NCBI RefSeq assembly: GCF_029783845.1
Contig: NZ_LWID01000001.1
Location: forward strand, 310,001 to 374,000
DNA length: 64,000 nt
Reading direction: 5' to 3'
From: Volucribacter amazonae
GTDB taxonomy: Bacteria; Pseudomonadota; Gammaproteobacteria; Enterobacterales; Pasteurellaceae
The position numbers and the translations under genes were made by a program. Below the pieces are notes generated by a model that did not search any database, was not told the origin of the DNA, and saw nothing but the letters and a program-made list of their open reading frames with translations. Shown here piece by piece: positions 62,184 through 64,000 of this stretch (positions are counted from its first letter, which is position 1; each line of letters starts with the position of its first letter).

Positions 62184-62498
62184 TCACTTCTTGAGCTTTG
62201 AAAAATATTGGTTATGAATTAATTTGGCTTTTTCTATCTCTGCCTTTTGCTCCTCAGTTAATGGAATAAACCAAAAAATCACCAAAATAATGCAAAGAAT
62301 AATTATCAAATAGCCTAACCAATTATTCAAATAAACCAAAGGTGCTAAAAGTATGCCCATAATGGCTAGTGTGATATACCAAAAACGAAATGCTAATGCC
62401 AATACCAACAAAACTAAAACAGACGCCACATAAAACATTGCAAAAATAATAACCAATAGAAATGGTAACGCAATGAGTACTAACAAAAAACCAAGCAT
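62184..62498 (-). CDS. small membrane protein, function unknown
   Basis: 104 aa from the ATG at 62498; a GTG at 62501 or 62519 is in frame, but the AAAGG site lies between 62519 and 62501. Four hydrophobic stretches (LGFLLVLIALPFLLVIIFAM, LVLLVLALAFRFWYI, IMGILLAPLVYL and WLGYLIIILCIILVIFWFIP) then a charged tail EEQKAEIEKAKLIHNQYFSKLKK. No known family seen. It lies 36 bp after another small membrane protein, probably the same transcript. Confidence 0.6.
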   Translation of the reverse strand: MLGFLLVLIALPFLLVIIFAMFYVASVLVLLVLALAFRFWYITLAIMGILLAPLVYLNNWLGYLIIILCIILVIFWFIPLTEEQKAEIEKAKLIHNQYFSKLKK

Positions 62499-62534
62499 CA
62501 CATTTTTACCTTTTTTCACTGTTTGGCTAAATCA

Positions 62535-62933
62535 CTATTGCCATAATTTATGACGATTATGATAAATCACATTAATCAAAATATATGCCAATATGACGAC
62601 AAGCCAGAGTATCGGCGTATCAGATAAACTAAATAACATCACAAAGGGAAAAGCAACTAAGCTAATCACTAAAAACAAAATTAATGGACCAAATAATAAA
62701 AGTGTTATGCCATTAAAAAAGAGTTCAATAGGGCGTTTATATTTAGCGATAACAGGTTTAAAGGGTAAAACCAATAAGCCTCCTAATAAAGCTAAGGTAA
62801 TAAACGTCAATACGCCCGCTAAAATAAGCGTTGGTAATAGACTGCTAAACCAATGAATAAGAATAAATGAAAATGCAACAACCAATATAATAGGTAAGGC
62901 AAATAATATACCAAGAATAAATAATATTTCCAT
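62535..62933 (-). CDS. small membrane protein, function unknown
   Basis: 132 aa with about four membrane segments (FILGILFALPIILVVAFSFI, LPTLILAGVLTFITLALLGG, ITLLLFGPLILFLVISLVAF, PILWLVVILAYILINVIY). Good AGGAGG site before the ATG. Length and segment pattern echo the gene at 62184-62498, so the two may be distant duplicates. No known family seen. Confidence 0.6.
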   Translation of the reverse strand: MEILFILGILFALPIILVVAFSFILIHWFSSLLPTLILAGVLTFITLALLGGLLVLPFKPVIAKYKRPIELFFNGITLLLFGPLILFLVISLVAFPFVMLFSLSDTPILWLVVILAYILINVIYHNRHKLWQ

Positions 62934-63192
62934 TTTATCCTCCTGTTAGCCATACATACCCTTGGTTGTAACAGACAATGAATATTTTGTCAAAAATATT
63001 CTCTCAAATTTCCTTAAATAAATATTGCAACACATGGCACCTATAAGAAAATTTATAGTTAATGGTGTATTAAAATGTAATAATAACGTAGTTAAAAAGC
63101 GTTCAATCTAGTATTTTCAAGGGACTAGCTGGACTCGATCTTTAGATTTAACATATTGATTTATAACAATTTTATATTTACCAACTTAGCAC

Positions 63193-63238
63193 CGTATAGT
63201 CATTCGTATAGTCATTCGTATAGTCATTCGTATAGTTA
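63193..63238. repeat. 12-bp tandem repeat, 3.8 copies
   Basis: CGTATAGTCATT repeated three times exactly and then CGTATAGTTA. The TATAGTCATT core looks like the outer end of the dispersed inverted-repeat elements. Confidence 0.9.
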
Positions 63239-63394
63239 AAATTAAAAGTCATCTTGTTAATGGTGGCTTTTTTGAATGGTATGGCTAGTAATATTTCCTA
63301 GAATAATAAACCATAAATGGATTTATTCAACAATGGATTTAACCGTTTCGGTATCAAAACAGTTAGCTTTTAAGGCTTAATGTTGAAAAGTGGT

Positions 63395-63705
63395 TATTTC
63401 CAAAATGGAAATAGTTGATTTAGTTGTGTACATATGTACATAACTGCTAACCGTGTACATAAGTACACAGTTGCCAACCCTAGCTAATAGAATAGGGGTA
63501 TGTCATTGGTGTATTCTTGGCTTTCGTGGTCATATCACCACAACTGAATTTATTTCCCCAAATAGGGATTGTCCACTTGGGGAAAGTTGCTATATTGGAT
63601 CAACGCCTTAACCATTGATATATCAGGCTTTAGGCTTAAAAATAGCTTTATTGGATCAGGGTTAAACTGCCTATATTTTTCTAACTTCCACCATTGGCAG
63701 AAGTT
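63395..63705. repeat. cluster of six short palindromes
   Basis: TATTTCC/GGAAATA (63395-63413), TGTACATATGTACA (63427-63440), GTGTAC/GTACAC (63453-63468), GTGGT/ACCAC (63526-63541), TTTCCCCAA/TTGGGGAAA (63553-63585) and AACTTC/GAAGTT (63683-63705). Most are followed or crossed by AGTTG or its complement. Confidence 0.7.
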
Positions 63706-63858
63706 GAATAGGTATTGCTATAAATTATAAGCTAACTCATCAATACGGACCCTAATCGGACCCTTTTCAGCTCTTTATCTATCTTTATTGGCTTTCTCTC
63801 AATATAAACCTTAAGTTTTACTAAGTTCTTGAATACCTTATTCTGCGGTAGTTACCAT

Positions 63859-63882
63859 AAAAAAGCCTTGAAAACTCAAGGC
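63859..63882 (-). terminator. terminator of the partial gene at the window end
   Basis: On the minus strand GCCTTGA and TCAAGGC (63882-63865) with a GTTT loop, followed by six T (63864-63859). Confidence 0.85.
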
Positions 63883-63891
63883 ATTAATATT

Positions 63892-64000
63892 TTATTGTGC
63901 GGTTTGCTGAAACACCTTATCTGTCGCTAATTTCGCAAGAAAATTACTGCGGTTTTTATATTCAGGGTGAGTCGCCACAAACTTATCAATATGTTGCAAT
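63892..64000 (-). CDS. C-terminus of a HicB-like/ribbon-helix-helix protein (partial)
   Basis: Only the last ~35 residues are in the window. The frame reads LQHIDKFVATHPEYKNRS then NFLAKLATDKVFQQTAQ and a stop at 63892-63894. An IDxFVxxHPEYKNRSxFL pattern is common at the C-terminus of HicB-type antitoxins with a ribbon-helix-helix domain. Not certain with so little sequence. A strong terminator follows. Confidence 0.5.
   Translation of the reverse strand, partial: LQHIDKFVATHPEYKNRSNFLAKLATDKVFQQTAQ

Larger units (their letters stand above)
62934..63858. other. 925-bp gene-free region with repeats and palindromes
   Basis: No credible ORF on either strand. It contains a 12-bp tandem repeat (63193-63238) and a run of at least six short palindromes (63395-63705), most ending in AGTTG or its complement. 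TTGGATCA occurs twice (about 63595 and 63651) and GGACCC twice (about 63748 and 63759). It could be a structured RNA, an operator array or the end of a decayed element. Confidence 0.6.

Noticed and set aside
63193..63238. CRISPR array
   Set aside because: Repeat units are 12 bp and directly adjacent with no spacers, and no cas gene is in the window.
63427..63475. LexA or other known operator pair
   Set aside because: The TGTACATATGTACA palindromes lack the CTGT-N8-ACAG form of LexA boxes and have no gene start within reach.

Overview
The window is chromosomal DNA from a low-G+C gammaproteobacterium of the family Pasteurellaceae. The 9-bp uptake signal sequence AAGTGCGGT (reverse ACCGCACTT) occurs dozens of times on both strands, both between and inside genes. 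Gene order matches known Pasteurellaceae blocks: aroC-mepA-yfcA-lpxM, seqA-menE-mscK, ybfE-fldA-fur, lolB-ispE-prs, dciA/secM-secA. The uptake-signal dialect is the Haemophilus/Pasteurella/Aggregatibacter/Avibacterium type. I cannot fix the genus from the sequence alone.

Layout. 0-8.6 kb: housekeeping (partial ydgA-like gene, mltB, a hexose-6-phosphate mutarotase, yoaA helicase, tsaB, fadD, rnd). 8.6-13.5 kb: a very AT-rich accessory island on the minus strand. It is an array of displaced Rhs C-terminal toxin tips (two related HNH-like toxins and one GIY-YIG-like toxin), each joined to a short stub of Rhs core, mixed with paired and orphan immunity genes. Repeated 3' tails, frameshifts and missing starts show that the array grew and decayed by recombination. 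13.6-33.5 kb: prs-ispE-lolB, dciA, secM-secA, mutT, selD, pyk, then the long co-directional cluster seqA-menE-mscK-aroC-mepA-yfcA-lpxM, and ybfF. 33.5-39.3 kb: a probable iron-piracy locus (TbpB-like surface lipoprotein, TbpA-like TonB-dependent receptor, Slam lipoprotein exporter) placed between ybfF and ybfE-fldA-fur, with a Fur-box-like palindrome in front. 39.5-52.5 kb: ybfE-fldA-fur, the thiBPQ thiamine importer behind a TPP riboswitch, two tandem UbiG-like methyltransferases, gyrA, matP, pgpA-thiL-nusB-ribH, and a cluster of four tRNA genes. 52.7-62.1 kb: a GT32-like glycosyltransferase, a NagC/Mlc-type ROK repressor, a cold-shock protein, sdaA/sdaC for serine use, and the amino-sugar genes nagE and nagBA. 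62.1-64 kb: two small membrane proteins, about 950 bp without a gene but full of short palindromes, and the end of a gene that resembles a ribbon-helix-helix antitoxin.

Links between genes. Thiamine uptake (thiBPQ, riboswitch-controlled) and thiL both serve TPP supply. NagC, nagE and nagBA form one GlcNAc regulon with a clear CRP site. Fur lies beside its likely targets (flavodoxin and the TbpAB-like uptake genes). A family of short inverted-repeat elements (TATAGTCGTTTCAATTTAAA type) is scattered through the window in at least seven copies.

The least ordinary parts are the orphan Rhs toxin/immunity array with its fossil cassette tails, the SecM arrest peptide whose coding sequence contains an uptake signal, the Slam-TbpAB-like locus with a G9 tract in the receptor gene, and the palindrome-rich gap near 63.4 kb.
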